Assembly (NCBI GenBank): GCA_039654915.1
Contig: CM077595.1
Coordinates: forward strand, 43,617,501-43,681,500
DNA: 64,000 bases
Source of the DNA: Aquilaria yunnanensis
Lineage: Eukaryota > Streptophyta > Magnoliopsida > Malvales > Thymelaeaceae
Reading direction: 5' to 3'
The number at the start of each line of letters is the position of its first letter. Position 1 is the stretch's first letter. A model generated the notes under the pieces. It had not been told where the DNA came from. It saw only the letters and a list, made by a program, of their open reading frames with translations, and made no database searches. The position numbers and the translations under genes are program-made. Below are positions 10,602-22,882 of the stretch, piece after piece.

Positions 10602-12250
10602 TTAGATAACCCCTGCTGGAGGTGGAGGGCGCTTTTTTGGACTTCTATTTCTCCGCCTGTCGGAGTCATAGTCCTCATCTTCGGCCCTTTCTTCCTCCAC
10701 TTTTCTGCCTTTCGGGGATGGCATTCGCAGGTATTTCCGAATTTGGCCCTGCTTTATCAACGACTCTATGTACCTCTTCAGCTGGAAGCAGTCTTCGGTG
10801 TCATGACCGTGGTCGCGATGAAACTGGCAGAACTTCTTTGCATTCTTCTTATTATCGGCGGTCATGGCCCTTGGTCGCCGAATCTGCGTCCCTTGCCTTT
10901 CCAGCGCCATCAGAATGTTGGTTCGTGAAGTGCTCAATGGTGTGAAACTTTGAGGTTTCCTTCCTTGCATCCTCCGAGGTCGTCCTGCGTATTCAGTAGG
11001 ATGTCGAGCTTGTTGACTGGACTCTTCGGGGCGGTGGTGATCAGACTTCGGCCCAGCCATTCTTAGTTCTTCAGCGGTCATGTGCTGTTCTGCTCTTCGG
11101 TAAAATTCTCCGAGGGTCTCCGGGGGGTCCTTTGAGAACTCGTAGAACAGCTGTGAGTCTCGCCGAAGGCCTCGTGTCATGGCAAGAATGCGGATTTCGG
11201 GCCTGAAGTCTGGGACACTTAGACCTTCCCTGTTGAATCTTTCGACATAGTCTCGGATGGTTTCTCCATTCCTCTGCTCTATGTCGAACATCTGCACAGG
11301 CATCTTCGCCGTAGGTCTACTCCCAATGAATTGCTGCGTGAAGGCCGTGGACAACTCCTGGAACTCAGTGATGGTTCCTGAAGGCAAGGAATTGTACCAT
11401 GCCGTGGCTGGCCCTGTGAGGGTGACTTTGAAGCACTTGCACATGGTAGCGTCGTCAGCACCGTGTATTATCATGCTGCGTCTGTACTTCGTCAGATGGG
11501 CCTGTGGATCAGTACGGCCATCATAAATCTCCAACCGAGGTACTCTGAAGTCACCTGGCATGGCTGCCTCAACAACGGCCTGAATAAATGGCGAGTCATC
11601 TTCGCAGCATGTTCCCGTCTGGCCCAAACGGGTTTTCTGGCCACTTGTTTCTCCACTCTGTCCAGCCGTGCTAGTATCCTCTCCATCAGCATTGTGGCGC
11701 TAGGGCCTTCTTCAGGGAATGGAGATCGCCGGCGCCTCTTCGGGGGGCGAGTTCGGCGCTGAGGGGACAAGGACCTCGGCTCAGGCGACAAACTGCTTCG
11801 CTGTGAAACTCTCGGTCGCTTGGACACGGTTTGTCCCACAGGCCGTTTCCCGAGGGCTATATCTTCTGTGGATGATTCTTCGCGAGGGTCTCCACTCCCC
11901 GAACTGCGATGTGTAGACTTGGGGCTTTTCTCCCGAGGGCATGTCGGTGAGGGGGGTCTCTGGGCCTGTGCTTGCCGTGGCCACCTTCGGTCGATCTGCT
12001 GGGTCATTTCAGACACGACCGAACGCTGAAAGTCCCTCAAGAAGCTCATGGTGATTACCAGAGGGCGGTCTTCCTCAGGCGCATAAGTCCCTGGGAGTGT
12101 TTGCTCAGCAGCCGGTTGTATCTCAGGCGCGGACGGGGACTTCGGGAGCCCCTTGTCCTTAGAACGCCGAGTCTCAACGACGGCGATCTCAGAGCGGGTT
12201 CCCACAGACGGCGCCAAATGATGGCCAGGGGCCTCATCGTTTATAGTCAT
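10602..12250 (-). pseudogene. Tat-1 gag
   Basis: Two frames joined by a frameshift near 11620. The upstream frame is basic and Ser/Pro/Arg-rich. The downstream frame (11627-10602) carries the Retrotrans_gag core (PRLEIYDGRTDPQAHLTKY, GPATAWYNSLPSGTITEFQE, IRDYVERFNREGL) and the knuckle CQFHRDHGHDTEDCFQLK. The upstream frame is open back through the PBS into the LTR, where an ATG lies at 12250. A later ATG at about 12049 is an alternative start. The structural role in virus-like particles is inferred from the family. Confidence 0.82.
12199..12218 (-). other. Tat-1 primer binding site
   Basis: Minus strand reads TTTGGCGCCGTCTGTGGGAA directly after the 5' LTR end. Tat-2 has the same 20 bases at 45137-45156. 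The TGGCGCCGT start resembles the tRNA-Asp-type sites common in plant Ty3 elements, but the rest differs, so the primer tRNA is not assigned. Confidence 0.75.
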
Positions 12251-12365
12251 GGTGACTAGTGGAGAGACTTCTGGGAGGAAGAGCGCCTGGTGGAATGGGT
12301 AGCCCAAAGGAGAGTGCCTGAAAGCTCAGAAACAAAGGGTTAGGAGGCCCCCGGAGTGTTTTTCA
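12219..12365 (-). repeat. Tat-1 5' LTR, internally deleted (147 bp left)
   Basis: Matches 2162 onward to about position 140 of the LTR, then jumps straight to a terminal CA followed by the target duplication AGGTC. About 730 bp of LTR, including the promoter, are therefore missing, while the outer end and the duplication survive. Confidence 0.82.
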
Positions 12366-12563
12366 AGGTCCTAGCGGCATTTCTTCAACAAAATCTTCAT
12401 TTGGAGTTTCAGTTGGTGAGCTATAGAGTACAAGCTCTCTACTATTACAATTTCGCAAGAACAGTGAATGATTTAGAGAAGATTTTGTCGAGATGTGAAG
12501 AATTGATGCATTTTGCCTAATTTGTTCATCGTGTCCAGGAGTTGCGAGGTTATCTAGTGCCAT
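12366..12563 (-). pseudogene. Host open frame split by Tat-1 (first part)
   Basis: ATG at 12563 opens a 65-codon frame (MALDNLATPGHDEQIRQNAS...) that reaches the Tat-1 end. If Tat-1 and one copy of the AGGTC duplication are removed, the frame continues at 2156 and below for roughly another 17 codons (PYNHHHKPFNLSLTPSLRT) before a stop. I do not recognise the protein. It may be the first exon of a host gene or a chance frame. Upstream (12564-12660) is GC-richer DNA that could be 5' UTR. Confidence 0.4.
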
Positions 12564-13598
12564 ATTTTAGTTTCTAGAGGAGATTGGAGGAGATTGGAGA
12601 CGGCGCTGGTTCGTACTGAACTTTTGTAGCCAGAATTAATATTGGCAACCCAAATTTTGGGAAATTTCTTGGTTTTCTTGCCGCAAACTGGCTAGAGTTC
12701 TGTAATTGTGTTTAGGGGCGAATAAGGGATGTGAAGAAGAAATCATTGATCTGGCGATTTTTGTTAATTATATTTGGAAACTGTTGGCCAGTGGCATGGG
12801 CTAAATTTTATAGGAAGTTCATTGCATATGCATATAGGACAGAAGTGGCATAGACCGTAATTTATAGGAAGACTAATTTTGTTCTCTATATATACATGGG
12901 CAAGGCTTCGAGCTACAGGAGCCGGGTGAGGTTAGATGCAATAGCACGAGAGTATTTTGGGAAAGTGAAACATGGAGCAGATTTGACTGTGGACATAGGT
13001 CCAATATGGCAAATCTCCTACAAAATGTCTTGACGCATTTTTCTTGGGATCCAACCGATTGTTCCCAGGAGACGAGGCTGATGCGGCAGCAACACTTGCG
13101 ACCGTTACCTTGGCAGTTAGCTCACAAGACTCTTACATTAGCTGAGTCGAGCGGACGGGTAAAAGAGAGTTTTCATTGAAAAAACAGGGCAGAGTCTCCC
13201 TGTCGGACGAGCCATCAACCTGTTCACCTAAGAAAGTCCTACCATAAAACAACAAAAAACTAGCTCACTCTCTAGTCATAAGCCAGCACGATACTAATCG
13301 ACACAGAAAAAGAGAAACAGAATGAAATAAAAGCCTTCTGACGATTTCTACAATCTAAAAAGTACACCTCCCATCCTCACATAGCAAGTGAATACATCAG
13401 CTTTTCAGTCAGAAATGTGTTCCTTAAATTGAAGTGTGCGCCTATCCACACGGGCTCTGATGGTTGAGACCTAGGAATCTACGCAATACAGGTGCATCAA
13501 AAAACATTGCCCGCCAAGAACACCTCTCATGACTCTTTATACCTAGTTCAATTAAACAGGCTGACCCTGGAGATGGAAGTTCATTGGCCCGGGTAAAA
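12564..13598. other. Intergenic DNA between the split frame and ELF5
   Basis: No coding frame supported. The right part (about 13300-13598) should hold the ELF5 3' UTR, since ELF5 ends at 13599 on the minus strand. No clear repeat structure was found by eye. Confidence 0.5.
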
Positions 13599-16500
13599 TC
13601 AACTGTCAAGCGCCCCAAGTGCCTTCATGTCCTCCAAGAATGCCATGTATGAGTCATCAATGCTCTGTGGCTTTGAAGCTGAGGTTGAGTTGGTTGGTTC
13701 TGGTCTCACTACCATAGGAGATACAGAATTGGTGGTTGATGCTGCAGTTGGAATTGATGACTTTGGCTTTGGTTTTGGAGCAACATTCTCTCTTCTAACT
13801 CGAACAGATGCAGGAACCTGAGCATTAAACATTGAAATTATGAGATTCTGATGAATAAAGTGAAGTCCGCATAACAGCAAACAAGATAGATAACAAATAA
13901 CGATGAATATTAATGAATAGAGAAAATAAATTGCCTGGGTTGACTCAGTAAATGAATTGATGATACAATGAAATACTGCCTTCTGTTCATTCCACAACTA
14001 TTATCATCATAGTTGTTCTTCTTGTTAACATAAAAGGATAACAAACTAGAGCTAGCAAGCAACTGTTGTCTGGTACCAAGAAGCAAAATCATCATCCTTC
14101 ACATCCATATCTATGTAACCCAAGTTGGAAAAGTTATAACAAAGTTGCAAGTCACATGTCATTTTTATTAGGCAGAACCACATGACAATACAAACAACTG
14201 CAAGGCACATACTTCCATATTGCTTCTATGGTACTTCCAAAGTTGCAGGCTGAAACATTCTTATGATGTTGAGTTTTTTTTTAATTTTATACTCCTTATT
14301 ACGTGACCACAACTAGCAATATTTTTATGGTATCTTAGACCTAAAGAGACCATAACACTTGCAATTCTTGAAATGAGACTCTCGAAAGCTGTAGCTTGAC
14401 ACAGAAAAAAATTAAGAAAATATAAGCTAATGCCATTTTATTAGCCATTACCACACTTTGGGTTTCCTGGGGTAGAAATGGTCTACATCATTTTCTATTG
14501 GGTGGGGGATTATAAAGGGAATAGGGCTCGAGGTCCAGGATTCAAACTCAAATATTAGCTTAAGATCTAAAGCAGGTTAATGTCTTAATCATTAGGCTAG
14601 TTCTCACTTTGCCAAGCCTATCACCTATTTGATAACTGAAACAAAAATAGTTATTAACATAATTCCCTAGGCAAAGATTATTCCCCAATCACTTTAATTT
14701 TTTTGGCATATCACGTCCATTCTGATACACATAATTATTATATTATGTATGTCATGCCATGTGATATGCATGCTGATTTCACAAGATCAATCTTTTAAGG
14801 GAACATGACTAGGGTAACCATCTCATCTTGTAAGCCTCATGATATTTTTACATGCAGGTGGAGAAAACTTATCATCATGATGGTTTTGAAATGCGTAAAG
14901 TGCAGTTAGGCACAAAGAGTGTTAAGGCGCAAAGTGCAAAGAAAAAGTGTGGCCTTTAAGAAATTGGGGCGTAATATCAAAGCTTATTAGCATGTGTTTT
15001 TTAAACATATAATCCTTGGAACTCACGTGCATGCAAGACTTTCGCAAGTGAAAAGAAGAGAGAATATCAGCTGCATCACTACTGTTTTGCAACAGAGCTA
15101 CAGTGAAAGGTAACAACTGTTAAAAAAGAAAGGGCCATGTGTGCTGAGTCCCACAGAAAGAGAAGAAGGGCTTGCATATACGGTCTGAAAGAAAAATGAA
15201 GAAAAGTAACAACAGAGAATATGGGTCTATGAAAGACTGGTAAGAGCAAAAAAGAAAAAAGAATACACTAGCCCAGATAGGAAAGAACAAATAAACATGA
15301 AGAAAATAAGGGAGAGAGGATGTATAACCAAAAAGCTACTTGAATAGTCTTCTTCAAACTGACATTTCTCCACTGTTTCTTCTCTTTTAGCAAGTTATCA
15401 GAGATAAAGTTGTATAAGTTCAGAAAATTAGAGCAAGAGTGCAAGTGGCACTTTGCGCCTAGAGCGCACATAAGGCACGCTTTTAATAACACTGATAAAC
15501 CTTTACCACTTTGCTTTTGCATGAACTTGTGTTAATTTACTTTAAATAGTTAATTGACACTATGAAGTTTACACTTGAGGTGTAGTATGATGATGATAAG
15601 TACCCCCTTTGTCCCAATTTTTTTAACCTATTTGCTTTTCACACAGTTTTAGGCAACTTTTGACTTTTTAATACCTTCCCAAACTTTACCGTCACAAAAA
15701 CATTCATCGTATATCAAACATCAACTTTTTTAGAACAATATTGGAAATTGAATGGCTATTTATTGCTTCATTTGGAAAATAACTCATTATTTTGGGACAT
15801 CTCAAAATAGAAAGTAGCTCATACAATTTGGCAGAGAGAGACTATTAAATTTATATCACTTGCAAAAGAAAATAGACTTACCATAGATGTAAGTTCTGGT
15901 TGGTGTTGTGCAAGTGGCCTTTTGACAACAGTAGGTGCAGCTGACTTGACATATGATGGCTTAAGTGCTTGTGGCCTATCTGCAGTGAGCTCGTCCTCCT
16001 GTACAACAGGCAGAGGACCAGGAAGAAAAGGGGGCCTCAACATAGGTGGTGGTCCAGGAGGTAGACCATAAGATGGTCTTGGGATTAAGGGAACCATCAT
16101 TCCAGAAGAAGGAACTTGACCTGGAAGTCCAGGACCAGACAAGGGTGCCCGTAAATCGGGAGGTGGTGGGGGTGGGTTGAAACGTGATATCCCAGGAGGC
16201 AATACATCAGGTTGTGCATTTGGCAGTATTGCAGGTCCCAAAACTGCTGGTTGTTGCCTTGGTGCTGGTGGAGGTGGTGGAAGAATTTTCGAGAGATCAT
16301 TACTTGCAGGAGTCCCACCTGCATTTGATACAGATGGAGCACTGTCTGATTCATTGCTTCCTGACTTCGGAAGCATAGCAGGAGGGAGAGGCGGTGGGGG
16401 TAACACAGTTGGCATCTGGATGAGATAGATTAAAGGTAAGAAAAGAGCATATAGCAGTTTTAGCAATATCCACAGCAAGTCAACAATATATTACTAGGAT

Positions 16501-18981
16501 ATTAGCCATGTTCATAAATCTCATACTGTTAATTAAATGGGAATATTTTGTGCCTCCACTTCCAGACCCACAAATGATGATAGTCAATCATGAAGATCGA
16601 AAAATGTTGAATTCCAGAGATGATATATAATAAAAATATATAAGTACTTACCTGGGGTAATTCTTGGGAGATTGAATCACCTTGCAAAGCAGAAACATTT
16701 CTGTCCCTGTCACCGTCAACGCCAGGTGGCATTGGTTGCACAGCCTGTGGCAAGGGTGGAGGTGGTGGTAGATGAGGACGGATTGCAACATGGTCTCTAG
16801 GTGGTGGGCCAGGAGGTGGCGGCGGTGGCAATGGCAGGCCTGAACTTACTGCAGCAGGCTTGGGAGGCATTGGAGGTGGAGGAGGAAGAGGCAAAGACAC
16901 AGGTACGGTAGAGCTATCACCTGCTGTTAGTTTAGCAGAATCGGGCAATGGCGGTGGAGGAGGTGGCGGCGGTACTGCCATATGAGCATCCCCGTCTTCT
17001 GTTTGCAAGGATGATGCAGCAGCATTCGATGACTCACCAGACAGAGGTATTCTGGGTCCTGTATGAAGAAGACAAAAGCATGGCCTAAGGAAGAGAGAAA
17101 GCTGATCAAAGTGGGAAGCTTGATGTTCCGAAACACATCAAACAAAGAAAAAAGAATCAGATACATTACCTGACAATGACTTGTACACAGGAGGTTTACC
17201 AGGTGGTGGGGTTCCAGTAGGATTCAGAGTTGGATGATAGTAGACAGAATCCTTATAGAGCAGGAAAAAAGGGAATTTAAGTAAAAAGGAAAACTCCAAG
17301 ATTAGGGAAATAATAAATTGCACTCAAATGTCAACCAACTGATCTAAATCTTACTTCAGGCTTGGGATGCTTTGCTCTCTCTTCATCTTCTGCAGTTGTC
17401 CTTTTTCGAGGTGGCCCCAGATGGCTACAAGAAAAGACAACTATAATTTGTAAATGAGAACGCATAGACAAAAGGATTAAAAAGGAAAACACTAAAAGAT
17501 CCTCATGACGTGACAAGTTCACCTGAACATGACTGAGGTCTCACCCTTCTCCTTCATTTTATCCTCATATTCCTGTACATGGGAAATCGATTATAATGAA
17601 CCACATTTAACTGGCACCAGGATACAATGCACAATGCTAAGTTTTAAACCTCAATAGCTCAAGGTTAGTGACAGTTCAGTCATTCACCATTACACAACTA
17701 AAGAAATGAAATCTGAGGAGCAATGGCACTCAAGTATATTAATATAGCAACAGGAGTAATGATCTGTAAAGAACTGGATACTGGGGTCAGTAACTCGGGA
17801 AACATCAAATTTGGAGGATTACCTTCCTCTTCTTTAAAACAAGGTTCAGTGTGTCCTCAAGTTGTCGCTTCTTGTGTTTCCTAGCTTTATCGAGAGCACC
17901 TTCAGCCTCTTTATCAAAATAAACAAAACGGTTCAATCAATCAATCGTGTTGTAATCCCAACTAGCTGCAATTGGGTATTACCAAATTTCCCTGTTCCAC
18001 TACTACTGCTACTAAAATTAAAATTAAAAAAAAAAACGAACAAACAAAATCAAAACTTGAAATTATAAGGTTACTTCAGGAAACTGTGCTTTATTTGAAG
18101 ACTTATTTGAAGAAATGAGAAAGAAATGTACATGAAGGAGGATCAATTGGTGAGAGATGTTGCCAGAACTCGTTTTAGGGATGCAATTTCCATACGTTTG
18201 CCCAACCTATAAAGCTTCCACATTAAGTAAGCTTTCAGCTCCAAACCAAGAAAGGTACACAGTTTAGTTATTCTGCATTCCGAGAACTTACTTAGCTTAA
18301 TTATATGCAAGGAAAATTAGCTAATATCCGTTTGCTGACCAATTCTAAGGGATCTTTTCAACTTAAGAATCTGGTTTCTTCATTCGTTTTAACTTAAGGT
18401 ATCATAAAACTGAGCGCCACACATGATTAATGAAAAAATAAAAAAGATAGACCCAAAATCCTAAATTGAATTGCGGAACCAATCATGATGTTATGAACTG
18501 AAAAGAAAGAAGAAGCAAAAATTATTCAGGTTCTCATGTACTCAAGTAAATCCTCATAAAGCAATTACAAAAAGAAAACACCACAGAATGTCGGAGAGAT
18601 TCTAATTTGGGGACATACTCATCATCTCTAGCTTCTGAATCTGCTCCATGATCTGCTGAGGGTCCTTTTTCAAAATTCCCACCTCCCTCACCTTCTTCCT
18701 CTCCTTCTTGTTCTGCCACATTAACAAACACCAGCAAGATTAGAATCGATTTCAACAGTTGAATACCTCAACTAGACGACACATAATAACACCACGTAGA
18801 TTTTCTAGACAGCCACAAGAATTATTACTCTGATGAGGCAATTTCAAGAAAAATACCGAGCCGGACACAGAAACCCTAGAAGGGGTGGCAGAAAACTTAC
18901 CCGTTTGAGTTCCTTCTTGCGGAGCTCTTTTCGGTAGGCATCAGTGGGATTCATGACTTTGCCTCCCTTCGTCGTCTTCAT
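13599..18981 (-). CDS. ELF5: ELF5 / WBP11-like proline-rich nuclear protein
   Basis: Nine coding exons: 18901-18981, 18619-18712, 17823-17908, 17523-17572, 17355-17424, 17170-17251, 16652-17058, 15882-16415 and 13599-13817. All introns have GT-AG ends, phases agree, and the sum is 540 codons plus TGA. The start [18 protein letters not shown] and residues 1 to about 90 ([37 protein letters not shown]) match the WBP11 N-terminal domain. Next come SHLGPPRKR and [19 protein letters not shown], then a proline-rich region (eight prolines at about 184-191, further runs to about 450) and a conserved C-terminus ([17 protein letters not shown]). In Arabidopsis ELF5 is a nuclear protein related to human NpwBP/WBP11, linked to pre-mRNA processing and to FLC-dependent flowering delay. 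Lys/Arg clusters fit nuclear targeting. The gene looks intact. Confidence 0.93.
15598..15825. repeat. MITE-like remnant in ELF5 intron 8 (tentative)
   Basis: Left side TACCCCCTTTGTCCCA and right side TTTTGGGACATCTC...AAAGTA recall the ends of Stowaway-type MITEs with a TA target site. The inverted repeat is imperfect and short, so this is a weak call. It lies in the roughly 2.06-kb intron 13818-15881. Confidence 0.25.
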
Positions 18982-20050
18982 TTTTCTTCCCAAAATTTAA
19001 CCGCCGTATACGTGCTCGATTTCTTAGCAAGAGCGCCGATTTCGCAGCCGCCGGCTGGCAAATAAACGCAGAAGAGAATCGGAGAGAGAGACGACGGACG
19101 AAAGATGCCGTGTTGCGAGCTCGTGCTTCACATTTTGCTTGGGTTATCTAATAACTAATATAGTAAAGGCCTAGATACCATTTTAAACCCCACACTTTTA
19201 TTTCTTGTACCTTTTACTCGTTAAGCTAAAACTTGAGCTAATTCACCCCTCAAACTTTGCAACTTGGGGCATTTTCAGCCTATTGTCTTCCCCACAATTG
19301 TTAAAGACTTTATTGCCTTTGTTGCTCCAAAGGTCGTTAAAACCCCAAAGACAAGGAGTGACAAATCATTTGATGAGACAAAGTCATCCAATGTTTTTGC
19401 CATTGTTGATGAGAAAATGAGGTGATTGGTTACTAAAGTAGACTCTAAGCAAATCACAAGGATTGTGAGCAGTAAAAAAAAATGTTCAAAGGAAAACAAA
19501 ATGTTTGCCAAAAGCCATCATGCTCCCTTGGCAGATGTCTTGCTTAAAGATATTGGTTTTTTCTAAGCTTTGCAGAAGTCAGAATAGATTTCAAGCTAGT
19601 CAGACAAGCTAAAGGCAGCAGCAGATCCTCACCAACTATAAAGGAGCTTCATTTGATTTAGTCTCCTCTTTGGGCGACTATGTTATATAATAGCTGTATT
19701 ACTCTTTTTCCTTCCTCTTTTTTTATTCTAATTACAGAAAAAAGGAGTTATGTGCAATCATGTGAATATTTTCCATCATGGCTGAGCTTTTGAGCCATTG
19801 AACATTGAAATGATATACATGCCACATATAGGTCCATGGTACAAATTAATCATTATAGTTGGGTCATGAAAGTTCGAAACTGCCAAAGCACTAGTTATCA
19901 TATTTTCTCTTGACAAAAAAGGCTCATTTGTAGAAAAAGAAAATCAACAAATACAGGGTCATAACCCTGCATTTTACAAGGGGATAGGGTTATTGGCACA
20001 CTAAAACTTGTTAAAACTCACACACCATAAAGAAGCCCATGAAGTTCTTA
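18982..20050. other. ELF5 5' region and intergenic DNA
   Basis: The first 150 bp upstream of the ELF5 ATG are GC-richer and probably contain the 5' UTR and core promoter. A weak TATATTAG lies on the minus strand near 19155. Between about 19260 and 19600 a broken plus-strand frame (KTPKTRSDKSF, KCSKENKMFAKSHHA) looks like a degraded coding remnant of unknown origin. Nothing else is recognised. Confidence 0.35.
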
Positions 20051-21467
20051 TTATATGTAAGGCCCAGCACACAAATCTTACACGAAGAGGCCCTTCTGTA
20101 AATGAGGGACCCCTAGGTATTGAAGAACCTTCAAATCCAAGTCCTCTATTACCAACAATATGTTGTTTATGACCACTATCCTAGTCAAAGACTGGATTTG
20201 GCCTGGTAAGTATGTTTTATTAAAGTATTTTTACTTAAATGCCTTAAATCAGTATCTTATTAAGTAAGAAAGACAAGCCAAGTAAAGTAAAGGTGAGTTC
20301 TTAAGCGTGATTTGGCAACTAAGAGTCATAAGGGTAAAATGGTAATTTTGACCCAAATTAGTGGAATGACCATAATTTTGATGGAATTAAGGACATGTAA
20401 GGATTTTTTACTAATTAAGTTAAGACCATAAGTTATTCTACCTATTAGAACCACCATTTGAAGAAAAAGTGCAAAAATTGCACTTCAAATGAGCCATTTA
20501 TGTCTCAAGTGGCTTATGTGTTTAAGAGGCTAAGTGTGGGAGGCATAAAAATACTCTTTAGAACTAAGGAGGGACAGTTTTGAGTATAGGTCTAGTGGCT
20601 AAATTGAAATAAAAAAGAGTTTGAGGGCCAAGAGGCAAGAGTTCAAAAAGTGAGTTTTAATGGAGTTGTTAGGATATTTTAGCAATGAGTTGGCCACTAT
20701 TCTCATTTCTTCCTCTTTGGACTTTCATGGCTCTCTCTCTCCTAGTAACTTGTCTACTACAAACCTCATAAATCCCACAAATTTTCAAAAAATTTGAAGG
20801 TCCCAAAGTGAAATAGAGAAGCCTCTAACTCATTCTTGGTGCATTTGCTTCATTTGAGTTCTTTGTTGTATGTTTTGGGCAAAAACCCTAAGGTAAGCTT
20901 CTTGGCTTGGATTGAGTTGGTTCTAAGTTGATTGAGAAGCTAGAAATGGTCTTGAGTTTTAGTTATTAGTGCTATATCTCATTAGTTTTAGGTCTGGAAC
21001 TCAGGAGAGCTAAGTTGAGCTCAAGCATACTTGTGGTGGTTGTGTTTTATTCTTGTTTTATAGCTGGATTTAAGGTAAGGATTAAAGTTAATTTAAATTA
21101 AATAATAGATAAAAATATAGTATTACATGTGGGAATGAAGTAGAAATAAGACTTATTTGAATTGGCTTAGAGGATTGATTGAATGATTGAGCAAGAGTAG
21201 TGCAAGATAACACAAACATGAAGTGTAGAGCACACCATTAGGGACGCATCACCGATGGTGAGGATGTTTCTCCAAAGGTGCTTAAGGTAACTAGATAGTT
21301 GTTGCCTTTGGTGACATCTTTAAACATAAAGCACCCTATAAACGTCTCAACCTCTTAATTATCATCCATAGGGTATTCTAAGATGTTTCATAGCTTCAGT
21401 TGGGTCTAAAACTTATTTCTAAGTTAGGAATTATGTATTATTGAAGTGGTAACTAAATGGTGTGATT
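20051..21467 (+). repeat. Unclassified retrotransposon-like non-coding DNA, left of the copia insertion
   Basis: No coding frame. Composition and phrases such as GCAAAAACCCTAAGGTAAGCTTCTTGG resemble leader and LTR parts of plant Ty3 elements. It was continuous with 29793 onward before the copia element inserted, as shown by the TGATT duplication. Confidence 0.3.
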
Positions 21468-22882
21468 TGTTGGGTTTCGGGAGCCAAACAGCGCAGCGGA
21501 ATTTAACCGAAACCCTCCAGGATCCAAGTGAAACGGGGTAAACCGGGTGTTCGAAAATTTCATACCTAATTTTCGGTTGAGATCTCTCACTCAACTGTAG
21601 AGTCGAATCACAAAACCTGAACAGTTGACGTGTTCAGGCTCTCTATGGTATCCACACGAGCCTCTCGGGATCACCACGCTTCCACCACGTCCCGGCAGAT
21701 GCGTTTCTCTTGCGCTCGCAGTGCTAGCTTGCGTCCTCCAAGGAATTGCAAGAGAAGAGTGCGGCTGTCCTTTTGGGAGGCTAGGGCAAGGAGACCTACG
21801 AATTTCTCACTTAAAAGTTGTATTTATAGTGAGACTCAACTTCCAGGCCTAATGGGTTTCAAAGCCCTAATCCAATTAGGATTTAATTTCGGGCTTAATA
21901 ATGGCTCAACTCCTTGGCCCATTATTAATACGAAATTAAAGTGAAACCATAACCCAAATAATTAGCCCATGCACTCTAATGATCCAAATAGCTCTACGTG
22001 TGCGACCCAATAGGCTCTTGCCATGTTGGCAATGATCATAAATCACATTTATAATCATAAGCAATGAGCGGTGTCTAGCAACACATCATTGCTACCCAAG
22101 TGACAAGATTGTCGGTGAATCGACTAAACCTTTATGATCATCACCGATATATGCCATTGTCCCTTTGTCCAAGATATCAAGACTAAGCACGAGACATGGA
22201 ATGTGTCACTCTCGTATAGCCCAATCTTTGGTTTCTTGATTACCGAGTAGACTAACTTAAACTGATGACATTGATATCATATATCAACTCATCGGAGCAT
22301 GGCCATGCATTTTCTAAGTCTCACTCTATCAAGGGGCCCAAAGATATCACTCCCGTTACATAGGAGGGACAAATCCCATCTTGATCATACAAATCCCTCC
22401 GCATGATATGTGACATACCCAATGACCTCCTTCAAGTTCACTCAGTTACGAGCAACAAAGGAAAGTATCAAAGTATGTGACTCACATGTAGGGAACCTTG
22501 ATGATCTTAGGTCGAAGGACTACATATACCATGATCACTATGAGAATCACTTATGACACTCATATAACGATCCATGAAGTGTTCTCATGGTGGGTCGGTC
22601 CAGTACACAAGTTCTCCAACTTGTACCCATATGTAGACTACATATCTCATATTAGTCTCCACATATGCTAGTCATTATGTATTATTGCAACCCGCTCCAC
22701 AATAATACTATACTAGGGACGTTTAAGAATATCATTATTCTAGGGTTACAATTATGTTTATTACGTTACGCAGAAACAAAACAACAAACAAAATTGCTGG
22801 ATTAATGCCTCAATAAAATATCATGACTCAATGTGCAAAATACAATCATCTCATGATTGGCTTTTTGGGCACAATACTAACA
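21468..22882 (-). repeat. Copia 3' LTR
   Basis: 1415 bp. On the plus strand it starts TGTTGGGTTTCGG and ends CACAATACTAACA, so the ends are TGTTAG...CCAACA in element orientation. It contains the element's TATA box (minus-strand TATAAATA near 21821-21828) and a near-palindrome at 22032-22058. The two plus-strand frames in it (75 and 104 codons) recur in every LTR copy but look like chance frames. Confidence 0.95.

Larger units (their letters stand above)
2162..12365 (-). mobile_element. Ty3/gypsy LTR retrotransposon, Tat type (Tat-1), degenerate
   Basis: About 10.2 kb. In element orientation (minus) the order is 5' LTR (12219-12365, internally deleted), PBS, gag, protease, RT, RNase H, integrase, a tandem-repeat spacer, an antisense extra gene (plus strand), polypurine tract and 3' LTR (2162-3038). 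The same pentamer, AGGTC, flanks the left end (2157-2161) and the right end (12366-12370), which marks a single insertion event. The gag-pol order, the gag CX2-3C/H-type knuckle, and an extra gene antisense to pol downstream of integrase are known traits of the Tat/Retand group. All protein domains carry frameshifts or stops, so the copy is not autonomous. A related but shorter copy lies at 37053-46178. Confidence 0.9.

Noticed and set aside
16177..16428. Plus-strand Gly-rich frames within ELF5
   Set aside because: Antisense of the proline-rich exon 8; Pro codons read as Gly.
21625..21944. 75- and 104-codon plus-strand frames repeated in the copia LTRs (also at 28530, 33495, 40753, 47455)
   Set aside because: They recur because the LTR recurs. 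In older copies they are shortened or broken, no known motifs are seen, and they run antisense to the element.
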